DNA of 53,951 nt from NCBI RefSeq assembly GCF_005502275.1, contig NZ_SWLZ01000029.1, positions 1-53,951 on the forward strand, given 5' to 3'. This document shows positions 1-9,376 of this stretch, piece after piece (position 1 is the stretch's first letter; each line of letters starts with the position of its first letter). The stretch is from Robertmurraya siralis (GTDB taxonomy: Bacteria > Bacillota > Bacilli > Bacillales > Cytobacillaceae). A program made the position numbers and the translations under genes. The notes under the pieces were generated by a model. It saw only the letters and a list, made by a program, of their open reading frames with translations. It was not told the origin of the DNA and did no database searches.

Positions 1-174
1 AGAGTAAGATTAGCTCTTATGTTTAAAAAACGTTGGCTAGTTTCAGCTTCTCAAAGAAAGATAGCCTCCACTATAATTATTTGTTGACGTATGATTTGTT
101 TAGTTTTCAAAGTGCAATTTCGAAATGATCTTAAGGAAGAAAATTTCTATTCGTCGCTCGAAGGCGACTTTTTA
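1..174 (-). other. rRNA operon 5' leader (16S gene lies outside the window)
   Basis: Read on the minus strand, this stretch follows a strong promoter (163-203 region) and contains a boxA-like antitermination sequence, TGCACTTTGAAAA (104-116), followed by CTAAACAA, which is typical of Bacillus 16S leaders and 16S-23S spacers. A short GTCGC/GCGAC hairpin lies just after the start site (about 152-168). Because a promoter directly precedes it, a 16S leader fits better than an internal spacer. The operon would run leftward out of the window, in the same direction as lysS; in B. subtilis an rRNA operon also follows lysS. No mature rRNA is inside the window. Confidence 0.75.
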
Positions 175-203
175 ATATTAGCAGAATCTAAAGAAAGTGT
201 CAA
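175..203 (-). promoter_or_regulatory. Strong sigmaA promoter of the rRNA operon (proximal)
   Basis: On the minus strand -35 TTGACA (198-203) is separated by exactly 17 bp from -10 TAATAT (175-180), close to consensus, with A/T-rich DNA upstream. It fits an rrn promoter feeding the leader at 1-174. Confidence 0.8.
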
Positions 204-259
204 TAACTTCTTAATAAATTCTTTTTTGTGTGCCTGTATCTTTCGCGGCAACAGATAAT

Positions 260-288
260 AATATACCACTATAATTTATCTCGCGCAA
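260..288 (-). promoter_or_regulatory. Possible distal rrn promoter
   Basis: Minus-strand TTGCGC (283-288), a 17-bp spacer and TATATT (260-265). The -35 is weak (3 of 6), but tandem promoters are usual for Bacillus rRNA operons and this one lies 85 bp upstream of the strong promoter. Confidence 0.4.
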
Positions 289-420
289 TACTTTTTTATA
301 ATTTTTTTCATTTGGATCAGCTCCGTTAAATATAGCCTTAGATTTTTCACCACTCCAACGATTAATCAAACAAAATGAATTATGGAAGTTTCCATTCACT
401 TGATTAGAACGGGTACATAA

Positions 421-454
421 AAAGGGCAAAGGTCCTATCGCCTTTGCCCTTTTT
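421..454 (-). terminator. Rho-independent terminator of lysS
   Basis: Twelve-base stem AAAGGGCAAAGG paired with CCTTTGCCCTTT, about 8-base loop, then a T run in the minus-strand direction, 10 bp after the lysS stop. It separates the lysS cluster from the rRNA operon. Confidence 0.9.
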
Positions 455-463
455 ATACAATTG

Positions 464-1945
<1,482 letters not shown>

Positions 1946-2080
1946 TTAAATCATCTCCAATATTAAAATGTTTCTATGTAATTCAACCTTCAGACTTAAA
2001 TTAAGTAATGTATCTTTGAAAAGAAAAAATTGTACCTTACTATTTTACACAAAATTGCGCAAAGAGACACCTAATATAAT

Positions 2081-2110
2081 AAAAACTGCCAGCAACAACC
2101 GGCAGTTTTC
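2081..2110 (-). terminator. Terminator after dusB
   Basis: Stem AAAACTGCC / GGCAGTTTT with a 10-base loop, followed by T-rich sequence on the minus strand, about 40 bp past the dusB stop. Confidence 0.85.
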
Positions 2111-2148
2111 TTTTCCATCATAATGAAAGAAGCAAGAGAAGTCAATCC

Positions 2149-3147
2149 TTAACCTACTTGTACGAACTGTTCCTTTGCTTCTGATTCTAATACAAGCTCG
2201 TTTAATAAGTTGACAAGCTCTTCCCTTGTGTTGCATTCGTTAATTCCATTACGGGCTTTCGCAGTCCCTTTTATCCCTTTTAAATACCATGCTGCATGCT
2301 TTCGCATTTCACGAACTGCAACATACTCACTCTTAAGAGCAATTAAGCGATCTAAATGAAGAATGCAAACATTTATTTTCTCTCTCACAGAAGGCTCCTC
2401 AATTAACTCTCCTGTTTCTAAAAACTGAACCGTTCTATAGATCATCCACGGATTCCCTAATGCCGCCCTTCCGATCATTACGGCATCACAACCAGTTTCA
2501 TCTAGCATCCTTTTCGCATCCTGCGGTGTTTTGACATCTCCGTTGCCGATAAGCGGGATATTTATAGCCTCTTTCACTTCACGAATAATATCCCAGTTCG
2601 CATTACCCTCATACATTTGTACTCGAGTACGGCCATGTAATGAGATTGCACTGCCACCTGCACGTTCGACTGCTTGGGCGTTTTTCACTGCAAAGATATG
2701 CTTCTCATCCCAACCCATGCGCATTTTTACTGTTACAGGCTTATCAACCTTATCGACAACCGCGGAGACCATTTCATAAATTTTATCAGGATCAAGCAAC
2801 CACTTTGCACCTGCATCACATTTGGTAATCTTAGGTACTGGACACCCCATATTAATATCAATAATATCGGCATTTGTATTTTTATCTACAAATTTAGCAG
2901 CCTCAACAAGCGTTTCCTTTTCTCCCCCAAAAATTTGTAGGCTTAATGGATTTTCCCGCTCATCGATATATAACATATTCATCGTTTTGGCATTTTTCAA
3001 AACAATTCCTTTATCACTAATCATTTCAGCACAGACTAGGCCAGCACCAAACTCCTTCACCGTTAAACGAAAAGCCGAATTACAAACACCAGCCATCGGC
3101 GCCAAAACGACCTGATTTTTCATTTCTACATTTCCTATTTTAAACAT
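2149..3147 (-). CDS. dusB: tRNA-dihydrouridine synthase B
   Basis: FMN- and NADPH-dependent enzyme that reduces uridines in the tRNA D-loop. The 332-residue TIM-barrel protein begins with the FMN-site stretch LAPMAGVCNSAFR (residues 15-27), has the active-site region INMGCPVPK with its catalytic Cys, and carries the flavin-binding IGNGDV and MIGRAALGNPW segments. It corresponds to B. subtilis YacF. The ATG (3145-3147) follows AAAGGGG. It is the last gene of the folate cluster (folP-folB-folK-yazB-dusB), 21 bp after yazB, so it is probably co-transcribed with it, and it ends before a terminator at 2081-2110. Confidence 0.95.
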   Translation of the reverse strand: MFKIGNVEMKNQVVLAPMAGVCNSAFRLTVKEFGAGLVCAEMISDKGIVLKNAKTMNMLYIDERENPLSLQIFGGEKETLVEAAKFVDKNTNADIIDINMGCPVPKITKCDAGAKWLLDPDKIYEMVSAVVDKVDKPVTVKMRMGWDEKHIFAVKNAQAVERAGGSAISLHGRTRVQMYEGNANWDIIREVKEAINIPLIGNGDVKTPQDAKRMLDETGCDAVMIGRAALGNPWMIYRTVQFLETGELIEEPSVREKINVCILHLDRLIALKSEYVAVREMRKHAAWYLKGIKGTAKARNGINECNTREELVNLLNELVLESEAKEQFVQVG

Positions 3148-3168
3148 CCATTTACCCCTTTACCCATC

Positions 3169-3378
3169 CTATTCTTCAGGTGGTGTTAAATCATCTATAC
3201 TCACTTTCAATATATCGGCAACTTCCAGCAAAAACTCTTCCGTTGGCATGCGATTGCCACGTTCTACTTCTCCCAAAATAGAAACTGATACACCAAGCTT
3301 GCCTGCCAAACCCTCTTGTGTATAGCCCTTTAATTTGCGAAAAGCGCGAATACGTCTTCCCCATTTTTCAGCTTCCAT
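3169..3378 (-). CDS. yazB: Small XRE-family helix-turn-helix protein (YazB)
   Basis: A 69-residue protein that is almost wholly one HTH_3/Cro-C1 DNA-binding domain: GYTQEGLAGKLGVSVSILGEVERGNRMP carries the two helices of the motif (described here by its first and last residues, about 19-45). The start ATG (3376-3378) has AAGGAG 7 bp upstream, and that ribosome site lies inside the end of folK: the two genes overlap by 49 bp in different frames. The same overlapping arrangement exists in B. subtilis. Its target is unknown; location suggests folate or tRNA-modification genes, but nothing in the sequence shows it. Confidence 0.88.
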   Translation of the reverse strand: MEAEKWGRRIRAFRKLKGYTQEGLAGKLGVSVSILGEVERGNRMPTEEFLLEVADILKVSIDDLTPPEE

Positions 3379-3857
3379 ATTCGTACTCCTTCTCTATCAG
3401 ATATTTCATCTAAAGTTTCTCGTAACAAATAATCCGCCCTTGGGAGCCTTTCGTTCGGACTAATCTCGAGGAGTGGAATTAAAACAAAAGCTCTTTCGTG
3501 CATCCGCGGATGAGGAACAACAAGCTTCTCTGATTCAATATTTTCTTGGTTGTAGAGAAGAATGTCAAGGTCTATAATTCTCGGTCCCCATCGAATGATC
3601 CTTTTTCTCCCAAGATTCTTTTCAATTTGCAAACAGCAGTCCAATAGCTCAAAAGGCTTTAACGCTGTTTTAATCTCAATCACCATGTTTAAAAATGGAT
3701 CCTGGTTAGTATAACCCACCGGATCAGTCTCATAAATAGAAGAACTATGCTCTAACTCAACCTGAGAATGTTTATGTAGTAAAGTTATCGCATCCATCAA
3801 GTTTTCATAGCGGTTCCCCATGTTCGTTCCAAGTGCAAGCAAAGCTCTATTTTTCAA
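3330..3857 (-). CDS. folK: 2-amino-4-hydroxy-6-hydroxymethyldihydropteridine pyrophosphokinase (HPPK)
   Basis: Transfers pyrophosphate from ATP to hydroxymethyl-dihydropterin, the step before dihydropteroate synthase in folate synthesis. The 175-residue protein has the family start LALGTNMGNR, the pterin-site YETDPVGYTNQDPFLN stretch and the signature RWGPRIIDLDILLY with its two Mg-binding Asp residues. The start is TTG (3855-3857), chosen because AAGGAG lies 8 bp upstream and it gives the family N-terminus. It starts one base after the folB stop, and its 3' end overlaps yazB by 49 bp. Part of the folP-folB-folK operon. Confidence 0.95.
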   Translation of the reverse strand: MKNRALLALGTNMGNRYENLMDAITLLHKHSQVELEHSSSIYETDPVGYTNQDPFLNMVIEIKTALKPFELLDCCLQIEKNLGRKRIIRWGPRIIDLDILLYNQENIESEKLVVPHPRMHERAFVLIPLLEISPNERLPRADYLLRETLDEISDREGVRIWKLKNGEDVFALFAN

Positions 3858-3858
3858 T

Positions 3859-4218
3859 TTATCTACTCCTTGTAATTTCTACCGCAACCGAGTCATAGTG
3901 ACCTGGAATCGGAGGATCTGGCTTAATCACTTTTACCGTGCAGGATACAGCCTTCGCGAATTGCGCAAGGCAGGTGGCGGCAATTTTTTCTGCTACAGCT
4001 TCTAAAAGCTTATAGGGCTCGCCTTCAACAATTTCTTTACACATCATATATAGCTCTCCGTAGTGAATCGAGTCAGATAGCTCGTCCTTCTCACCAGCAC
4101 TTTTTAAATCAGCTTCTACCACTAAATCAACGATGAACCTTTGTCCTAGGCGTGTTTCTTCCGGAAAGACACCATGATAGCCATAGAATTCCATTCGATT
4201 TACATAAATTTTATCCAT
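3859..4218 (-). CDS. folB: Dihydroneopterin aldolase
   Basis: Converts 7,8-dihydroneopterin to hydroxymethyl-dihydropterin plus glycolaldehyde. The 119-residue protein begins MDKIYVNRMEFYGYHGVFPEE, with the substrate-site FYGYHG and the conserved Glu, and retains the C-terminal KPDPPIPGHYDSVAVEI-type strand. A longer in-frame start exists 27 bp upstream, but the ATG at 4216-4218 has AAGGGAG 7 bp upstream and gives the family N-terminus. It overlaps the folP stop by 8 bp, so translation is probably coupled, and folK begins one base after its stop. Confidence 0.95.
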   Translation of the reverse strand: MDKIYVNRMEFYGYHGVFPEETRLGQRFIVDLVVEADLKSAGEKDELSDSIHYGELYMMCKEIVEGEPYKLLEAVAEKIAATCLAQFAKAVSCTVKVIKPDPPIPGHYDSVAVEITRSR

Positions 4219-5056
4219 TGACTTCTCCCTTTCCGAGCAATACATCCATCATTCTAGCCATGCGACTCATCTCTTTCACATCATGGACACGAACCATTTG
4301 GCATCCTTTTTGAATCCCAAAGCAAACCGTAGCCCCTGTCCCTTCAGTCCTTTCATCAACCGGTAAATTTAACGCTTGACCAATCAATGACTTTTTAGAA
4401 GTTCCAAGTAATACTGGGTACCCAACGGAAACCAATTTATCCAGCTCTCTCATCATTTGAAGATTTTCTTGCAAATCTTTAGCAAAACCGATACCAGGAT
4501 CGAGAATAATTTTCTCATCGGCAATACCGGCGCTTTTCACAATTTGAATACTTTCAAATAGATCATTTACAACATCCCGGTAAAAATGCTGATAGTCTCG
4601 ATTCTCTCGGTTGTGCATCAAAATAATCGGGACGTTGTAGCGGGCAGCTAATGACGCCATATTGTTATCCGCCTTCGCTCCCCAAATATCATTGATAATA
4701 TGAGCTCCAGCTTCCAAGGCACCTTCTGCGACTTCTGATTTATATGTATCAATCGATATCGGAACATTCACCGCTTCCGAAACAGCTTTAATAATAGGGA
4801 CTACACGACTCAATTCTTCCACAACGGAAATTTGCTCATAACCAGGACGAGTGGATTCTCCCCCAATATCAATGATATCTGCACCATCAGCAACCATCTG
4901 TTTTGCATGCTGAACAGCCCTTTCAATATGAGTAAATTTGCCTCCATCTGAAAAGGAATCAGGGGTAACATTCAAAATTCCCATTATTAGCGTTTTATTG
5001 CTATAGTCCAGTGTATAAGGACCACATTCGATCATTTTTTTTTGATTGGTAGACAT
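4211..5056 (-). CDS. folP: Dihydropteroate synthase
   Basis: Condenses hydroxymethyl-dihydropterin pyrophosphate with p-aminobenzoate; the sulfonamide target. The 281-residue TIM barrel shows the pterin-site signatures GILNVTPDSFSDGGK (26-40) and ADIIDIGGESTRPG, plus the later DPGIGF loop. ATG (5054-5056) has GGAGG 7 bp upstream. In B. subtilis the gene (sul) follows cysK-pabB-pabA-pabC. Here the three pab genes are absent, cysK has its own terminator (5226-5262), and an extended -10 promoter lies 30 bp upstream, so folP is now the first gene of its operon. Confidence 0.96.
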   Translation of the reverse strand: MSTNQKKMIECGPYTLDYSNKTLIMGILNVTPDSFSDGGKFTHIERAVQHAKQMVADGADIIDIGGESTRPGYEQISVVEELSRVVPIIKAVSEAVNVPISIDTYKSEVAEGALEAGAHIINDIWGAKADNNMASLAARYNVPIILMHNRENRDYQHFYRDVVNDLFESIQIVKSAGIADEKIILDPGIGFAKDLQENLQMMRELDKLVSVGYPVLLGTSKKSLIGQALNLPVDERTEGTGATVCFGIQKGCQMVRVHDVKEMSRMARMMDVLLGKGEVNG

Positions 5057-5085
5057 GATTAACCTCCAAACCGTTTTACACCTTT

Positions 5086-5094
5086 ATTGTAGCA
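5086..5094 (-). promoter_or_regulatory. Extended -10 promoter of folP
   Basis: Minus-strand TGCTACAAT (TGn plus -10 TACAAT) 30 bp upstream of folP. The -35 is poor, as is common for extended -10 promoters. It supports folP heading its own operon. Confidence 0.55.
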
Positions 5095-5225
5095 TTTAAA
5101 AGACGCTATTTCTAAATTTCTTACATCCGACCCCTTCAGTTTATTGGAACATCACCTTTTCCACTTCCCTGCAAAAAAACAAAATCGCAAAGAAACTGAG
5201 TTTACCGTCTTTAAAAAATGATGAT

Positions 5226-5262
5226 CAAAAAGGAGCAACAGCCATTTCGACTACTGCTCCTT
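5226..5262 (-). terminator. Terminator of cysK
   Basis: Stem AAGGAGCAGTAG / CTGTTGCTCCTT with a 9-base loop followed by TTTTT on the minus strand, 17 bp past the cysK stop. Confidence 0.85.
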
Positions 5263-5278
5263 ATATATATTTAGATTT

Positions 5279-6208
5279 TTACTCAGTATCAAATTGGTAC
5301 AGTGGAGTGCTTAAATAACGTTCACCGTTACTTGGGATTACTGCCAGCACCTTTTTCCCTTTGCCTAGTTCTTTTGCCACTTTTAACGCAGCTGAAATTG
5401 CAGCGCCTGATGAAATACCACCTAAGATCCCTTCTTCTTTAGCAGCACGGCGAGCATATTCAAACGATTCCTCGTTTGTAATTTTTAAAACTTCATCATA
5501 GACGTCAGTATTTAATACTTTTGGAATAAAACCGGCACCAATTCCTTGAATTTTATGCGGTCCTGGTTTTCCACCTGAAAGAACAGGAGAATCCGCTGGC
5601 TCCACTGCGTAAATCTTAATATTTGGATAGTGTTCTTTAAGAACTGAGCCAGCACCTGTAATTGTACCACCTGTTCCGATTCCTGAAATAAAAGCATCTA
5701 ACCGTTCGCCAACTTGCTCAACAATTTCTTTACCCGTCGTTCTTTTATGAACTTCTGGATTCGCAAAGTTTTCAAATTGCTGTGGCATAAAATAGCCATG
5801 TTCCTTCGCTAGCTCTTCCGCTTTGCGAATTGCTCCTCCCATGCCTTCTGGCCCTGGAGTTAATACTAGCTCCGCTCCATAAGCGCGCAGTAAATTTCTA
5901 CGCTCTAAACTCATTGTTTCTGGCATAACCAGAATAGCTTTATATCCCTTAGCTGCAGCAACCATCGCAAGGCCAATTCCAGTATTTCCACTTGTTGGCT
6001 CAATAATGGTATCTCCCTCTTTTAGCTTACCCGCTTCTTCTGCTGCTTCGATCATCGCAAGGGCAATACGATCCTTTACACTGCTTCCCGGGTTCATATA
6101 CTCTAGCTTTAAATAAACATCTGCACTATTTTCGTCTACAAGGCGATTCAATTTTACAATAGGGGTTTGACCTATTAATTCTGTTATTGAGTTGGCAACA
6201 CGCACCAT
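5279..6208 (-). CDS. cysK: Cysteine synthase A (O-acetylserine sulfhydrylase)
   Basis: PLP enzyme that makes cysteine from O-acetylserine and sulfide. The 309-residue protein has the PLP lysine in NPGSSVKDR (Lys45), the SGNTG substrate loop (73-77) and the phosphate-binding GTGGT (177-181). The start ATG at 6206-6208 was preferred to one 9 bp upstream: it has GAGGTG about 6 bp before it and gives the usual [12 protein letters not shown]-terminus. It is probably monocistronic, with a sigmaA promoter at 6252-6280 and a terminator after it. In B. subtilis the gene is repressed by CymR; the stretch AATACTCGGAATAAG between promoter and start loosely resembles a CymR site, but I cannot confirm that. 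Confidence 0.96.
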   Translation of the reverse strand: MVRVANSITELIGQTPIVKLNRLVDENSADVYLKLEYMNPGSSVKDRIALAMIEAAEEAGKLKEGDTIIEPTSGNTGIGLAMVAAAKGYKAILVMPETMSLERRNLLRAYGAELVLTPGPEGMGGAIRKAEELAKEHGYFMPQQFENFANPEVHKRTTGKEIVEQVGERLDAFISGIGTGGTITGAGSVLKEHYPNIKIYAVEPADSPVLSGGKPGPHKIQGIGAGFIPKVLNTDVYDEVLKITNEESFEYARRAAKEEGILGGISSGAAISAALKVAKELGKGKKVLAVIPSNGERYLSTPLYQFDTE

Positions 6209-6251
6209 TCTACACACCTCTTATTCCGAGTATTTTTATTGGATTAATTCA

Positions 6252-6280
6252 AATTTACCAAGCGTATACCTAAATGTCAA
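6252..6280 (-). promoter_or_regulatory. SigmaA promoter of cysK
   Basis: Minus-strand TTGACA (6275-6280), 17 bp, TAAATT (6252-6257), about 45 bp upstream of the cysK start. Confidence 0.7.
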
Positions 6281-6354
6281 TCCTTTTACTCTTAAAATAC
6301 AGAATATTTTTTCCACTTGCAAGAAACAGCTAAGGCTAGCGAATGTAAGCTTAC

Positions 6355-6386
6355 AAAAATACACGAGCAATTGCTCGTGTATTTTT
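6355..6386 (-). terminator. Terminator after the PpiC-type foldase gene
   Basis: A perfect palindrome ATACACGAGCA/TGCTCGTGTAT flanked by A and T runs, so it can act in both directions. It lies about 80 bp past the foldase stop and upstream of the cysK promoter. Confidence 0.8.
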
Positions 6387-6467
6387 CAGCTTAAAAAGGT
6401 TTTTCGGCAAGCGAAAACAACTTGCCTCAACGACAAATTATTTTCAATCGCAAAGCTCAGGTATTCA

Positions 6468-7355
6468 TTACTTTTCCCCGTAGAACCACTCAACATCCAC
6501 TTCATTCCAAAAAGCTTCAACAGAGGACTCCCCCTCCATTTGCTCTAAAGCGATGACTCTGCGGATTTCGTCCTTTACTTCTTTAAAACTGTATTCTTTT
6601 CCAGTAATTTTCTCATGAAGCAAAGCAATCGCAAATCCTTCGTCAACAGGAATTGCCTCACTCCACTCACCTGGTTTTAGTTTATCGACAGCTTTTATGT
6701 AATGCTCGGAGATATTTTCATCACCTGACCGTACAAATCCAATATCTCCTCCTTCAGCAGTGCTAAATTCATCTATAGATCTTTCCATTGCTAAAACAGC
6801 AAAATCGGATCCATTTTTCAATTCTTCTATTGCCTGCTCTGCTTCTTTCTCTGTTTTCACTATGATTTGTGAAACATGATAGGACGTGGGAATATGATAA
6901 AAGTTTATATTTTCATCATAATAAGATTTCAAATCCTCTTCTGGAACATTAACATCCTTTGTTAAAATTTCCTCCAGCATTAAGCTCGATCTTATTTGCT
7001 TTCTCCATTCTTCTTCGTTCGCAGCTTCATTTGACGTGGAGCCATACATCGTTTTGATCAAAAATAGTTCGCGCTCAACAGCCTCTTCTGATATGGAAAT
7101 ATCATATTTTTCAGCCATTGCTTCAATTACTTTTTCATCAACTAATTCCTTCAATGTATCCTTTCCATATCTCTCTTCCATTACCTTTAGCCAATCCTGC
7201 CTTGTTACTTCCTCTTTTCCAACAGTCGCTACAACTTCGTTACCGCCGAAGCCTGTCCCCAATTTCGTTAGAAAAAAAGCAACAGTCAAACAATTGATTG
7301 TAATAAGGCCAGCTATAATGATCCACAGCTGCTTTTTCTCCCACTTTCTCTCCAA
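6468..7355 (-). CDS. yacD: Membrane-anchored PpiC/SurA-type peptidyl-prolyl isomerase (YacD, PrsA-like)
   Basis: An extracytoplasmic foldase of the parvulin family. The 295-residue protein has a short basic N-terminus, one membrane segment (about residues 10-30, QLWIIIAGLITINCLTVAFF) and then an N-terminal SurA-like helical domain with a parvulin domain at about 130-240 (SYHVSQIIVKTEKEAEQ ... GGDIGFV). No lipobox Cys is visible, so it differs from PrsA in being anchored by a transmembrane helix. The start TTG at 7353-7355 is preferred over an upstream TTG because GGAGG lies 8 bp before it. It lies between hslO and cysK as in B. subtilis. Substrates are unknown. Confidence 0.88.
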   Translation of the reverse strand: MERKWEKKQLWIIIAGLITINCLTVAFFLTKLGTGFGGNEVVATVGKEEVTRQDWLKVMEERYGKDTLKELVDEKVIEAMAEKYDISISEEAVERELFLIKTMYGSTSNEAANEEEWRKQIRSSLMLEEILTKDVNVPEEDLKSYYDENINFYHIPTSYHVSQIIVKTEKEAEQAIEELKNGSDFAVLAMERSIDEFSTAEGGDIGFVRSGDENISEHYIKAVDKLKPGEWSEAIPVDEGFAIALLHEKITGKEYSFKEVKDEIRRVIALEQMEGESSVEAFWNEVDVEWFYGEK

Positions 7356-7429
7356 CCTTTTCTCCTCCAATTTGTTCTTTGCCCCGAATCAATAGGATCG
7401 AATCACAGCAAAACAAATTCGCTCACTGC

Positions 7430-8308
7430 TCATTTTGCTTCAGCTAATAACTGTTCCAGCTCTTCACGTGTATATTGATACTTTTCATTACAAAAATGAC
7501 ATTGGGCTTCCGCTTTTCCATCAGTCTCAATCATATCCGTAATTTCATCTTGTCCTAAACTTACGATAGCATCTGCAAAACGTTCCTTTGAACAATTACA
7601 TTCAAAAGAAACAGGTTGAGTTTCAAGAAAACGAACATTTTCTTTTCCTAAAACTTCTTCTAGAATTTCTTCTGGACTTAATCCTTGCTCAATGAGTTTT
7701 GATATTGGCGAAATCATTTTTAAACGCTCTTCTATTTTCGTAATCGTCTCCTCATCAGTACCAGGCATAAGCTGAATGACAAAACCGCCGGCAGCCAAGA
7801 TGGTATTATCCGGATTCACCAACACTCCCACACCAACTGAAGAAGGGACCTGTTCCGACTTAACAAAGTAATACGTAAAATCCTCTCCTAATTCCCCTGA
7901 TACGAGCGGCACTTGACCAGTAAAATAATCTCTTAAGCCGACATCCTTAACAACCGATAAGAATCCATTTGTTCCTACTGCTCTTCTCACATCAAGCTTT
8001 CCATGCTCATTTAAATCAAAGTGAATTTGCGGGTGCGTAACATAGCCTCTTACCTGACCTTTGGCATTCGCATCTACCAAAATCGGCCCAAGCGGACCGT
8101 CCCCTTCCACTTTTACCGTAAGCTTTTCTTCTCCCTTTAACATAGAGCCCATCATCACACCTGCTGTTAACGTTCTGCCAAGAGCAGCTGACGCAGTTGG
8201 CCATGTGTTATGTCTTCTCTGTGCTTCCCCTACTGTTTCAGTGCTCAGCACCGCATAAGCCCGAACTTGATCATCATACGCTAACGCCTTTACTAAATAA
8301 TCCTTCAC
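7430..8308 (-). CDS. hslO: Redox-regulated chaperone Hsp33
   Basis: A cytoplasmic holdase activated by oxidation. The 292-residue protein has the Hsp33 core and the C-terminal zinc/redox switch as CNC (Cys237, Cys239) and CHFC (Cys270, Cys273), the expected CxC...CxxC spacing. The start is GTG (8306-8308) with AGGGG 7 bp upstream. It follows coaX by 23 bp, likely in one transcript (coaX-hslO-yacD). All four cysteines are intact, so the redox switch should work. Confidence 0.95.
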   Translation of the reverse strand: MKDYLVKALAYDDQVRAYAVLSTETVGEAQRRHNTWPTASAALGRTLTAGVMMGSMLKGEEKLTVKVEGDGPLGPILVDANAKGQVRGYVTHPQIHFDLNEHGKLDVRRAVGTNGFLSVVKDVGLRDYFTGQVPLVSGELGEDFTYYFVKSEQVPSSVGVGVLVNPDNTILAAGGFVIQLMPGTDEETITKIEERLKMISPISKLIEQGLSPEEILEEVLGKENVRFLETQPVSFECNCSKERFADAIVSLGQDEITDMIETDGKAEAQCHFCNEKYQYTREELEQLLAEAK

Positions 8309-8331
8309 CTTAATACCCCTTTCAGCCAGCC

Positions 8332-9132
8332 TTAGTTGCTTTTAAACATGTTATTTCTTAGCATTTCCATATTTCGTTTATAAATTAACTGGAGCCCTTT
8401 TAAAGTTAAAAAAGGATCAACAACATCTATCACTTTTGCTTCCTCTGCAATTAGTCCTGATAAGCCGCCTGTGGCAATGACCATCGGCTTTTCCTTACTT
8501 TGCTTCTTCATTCGCTTCACAATTTCTTCTACTTGTCCTACGTAGCCATACAGGATCCCAGCTTGCATCGCAGCTACTGTATTTTTGCCCACCACTCCTT
8601 CAGACGGTGGAACAATTTCAATTCGCGGCAACTTTGCTGCTTTCGAATAAAGAGCTTCCGTAGAGATATGAATGCCAGGTGCTATGGCACCACCCATATA
8701 TTGCTTATACTCATTAATATAACAATATGTAGTGGCCGTTCCAAAATCTACGACAATTAAAGGGCTTCCATACTCATGAATGGCAGCAACCGCATTGACA
8801 ATCCGGTCAGCCCCAACCTCACGGGGATTTTCATATTTAATATCCAATCCCGTCTTAATGCCAGGTCCGACAATTAGCGGCTTTAAATGAAAATAGCGCT
8901 CACACATTCTTTCTAGCGCAAGCATAATGGGAGGTACAACAGACGAGATAATAATCCCTTCTATCACGGATAAATTTAAACCAACATGATCAAATAAGTT
9001 TTTAATCATAATTCCATACTCATCTTCCGTTCTGGAACGATTTGTTTCCATTCTCCAATGATGCTTCAATTCATCTTTATCGTACACACCTAAGACCATA
9101 TTCGTATTTCCAACATCAAAAACAAATATCAC
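8332..9132 (-). CDS. coaX: Type III pantothenate kinase
   Basis: First step of coenzyme A synthesis, ATP plus pantothenate to 4'-phosphopantothenate. The ASKHA-fold protein (266 residues from the start chosen) has the phosphate-1 loop [14 protein letters not shown] at the N-terminus, the [14 protein letters not shown] segment, the [13 protein letters not shown] nucleotide-site segment with its conserved Asp, and GGLSGLI. Several in-frame GTG codons precede it; GTG at 9130-9132 gives the family N-terminus and has AGTGGTG just upstream. The gene starts a probable coaX-hslO-yacD unit after the ftsH terminator. Confidence 0.93.
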   Translation of the reverse strand: MIFVFDVGNTNMVLGVYDKDELKHHWRMETNRSRTEDEYGIMIKNLFDHVGLNLSVIEGIIISSVVPPIMLALERMCERYFHLKPLIVGPGIKTGLDIKYENPREVGADRIVNAVAAIHEYGSPLIVVDFGTATTYCYINEYKQYMGGAIAPGIHISTEALYSKAAKLPRIEIVPPSEGVVGKNTVAAMQAGILYGYVGQVEEIVKRMKKQSKEKPMVIATGGLSGLIAEEAKVIDVVDPFLTLKGLQLIYKRNMEMLRNNMFKSN

Positions 9133-9219
9133 GTAAATCACCACTTTAGTGTATTTTAAGAAGTTTTCTTGGTCATCTATAACGTTGTCGATTCAACCCT
9201 TTTCTCCCATTCTGCCAAC

Positions 9220-9228
9220 ATTTTATCA
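9220..9228 (-). promoter_or_regulatory. Possible extended -10 promoter of coaX
   Basis: Minus-strand TGATAAAAT (TGn plus TAAAAT) about 90 bp upstream of coaX and after the ftsH terminator; no good -35. Confidence 0.4.
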
Positions 9229-9299
9229 TAAATGAAGAGCCTGTTCGCTGTTTTAGTGTTTTCATCTTTCGATTCAGGAGCAATCTCGTAGCCGATCAG

Positions 9300-9329
9300 A
9301 AAAGGTGCCCCTCGTAAAGGACACCTTAA
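9300..9329 (-). terminator. Terminator of ftsH
   Basis: Stem AAGGTGTCC / GGGCACCTT with one wobble pair, followed by TTTTC on the minus strand, about 50 bp past the ftsH stop. Confidence 0.75.
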
Positions 9330-9376
9330 CGTGTAGCCAATGTTAAAAACACTTCATTTGATATAAGCTCTTTGAA

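Noticed and set aside
1-120. The boxA-containing stretch as a 16S-23S spacer
   Set aside because: The CTTTGAAAACTAAACAA motif also occurs in spacers, but a near-perfect promoter lies directly upstream, which fits a 16S leader better.
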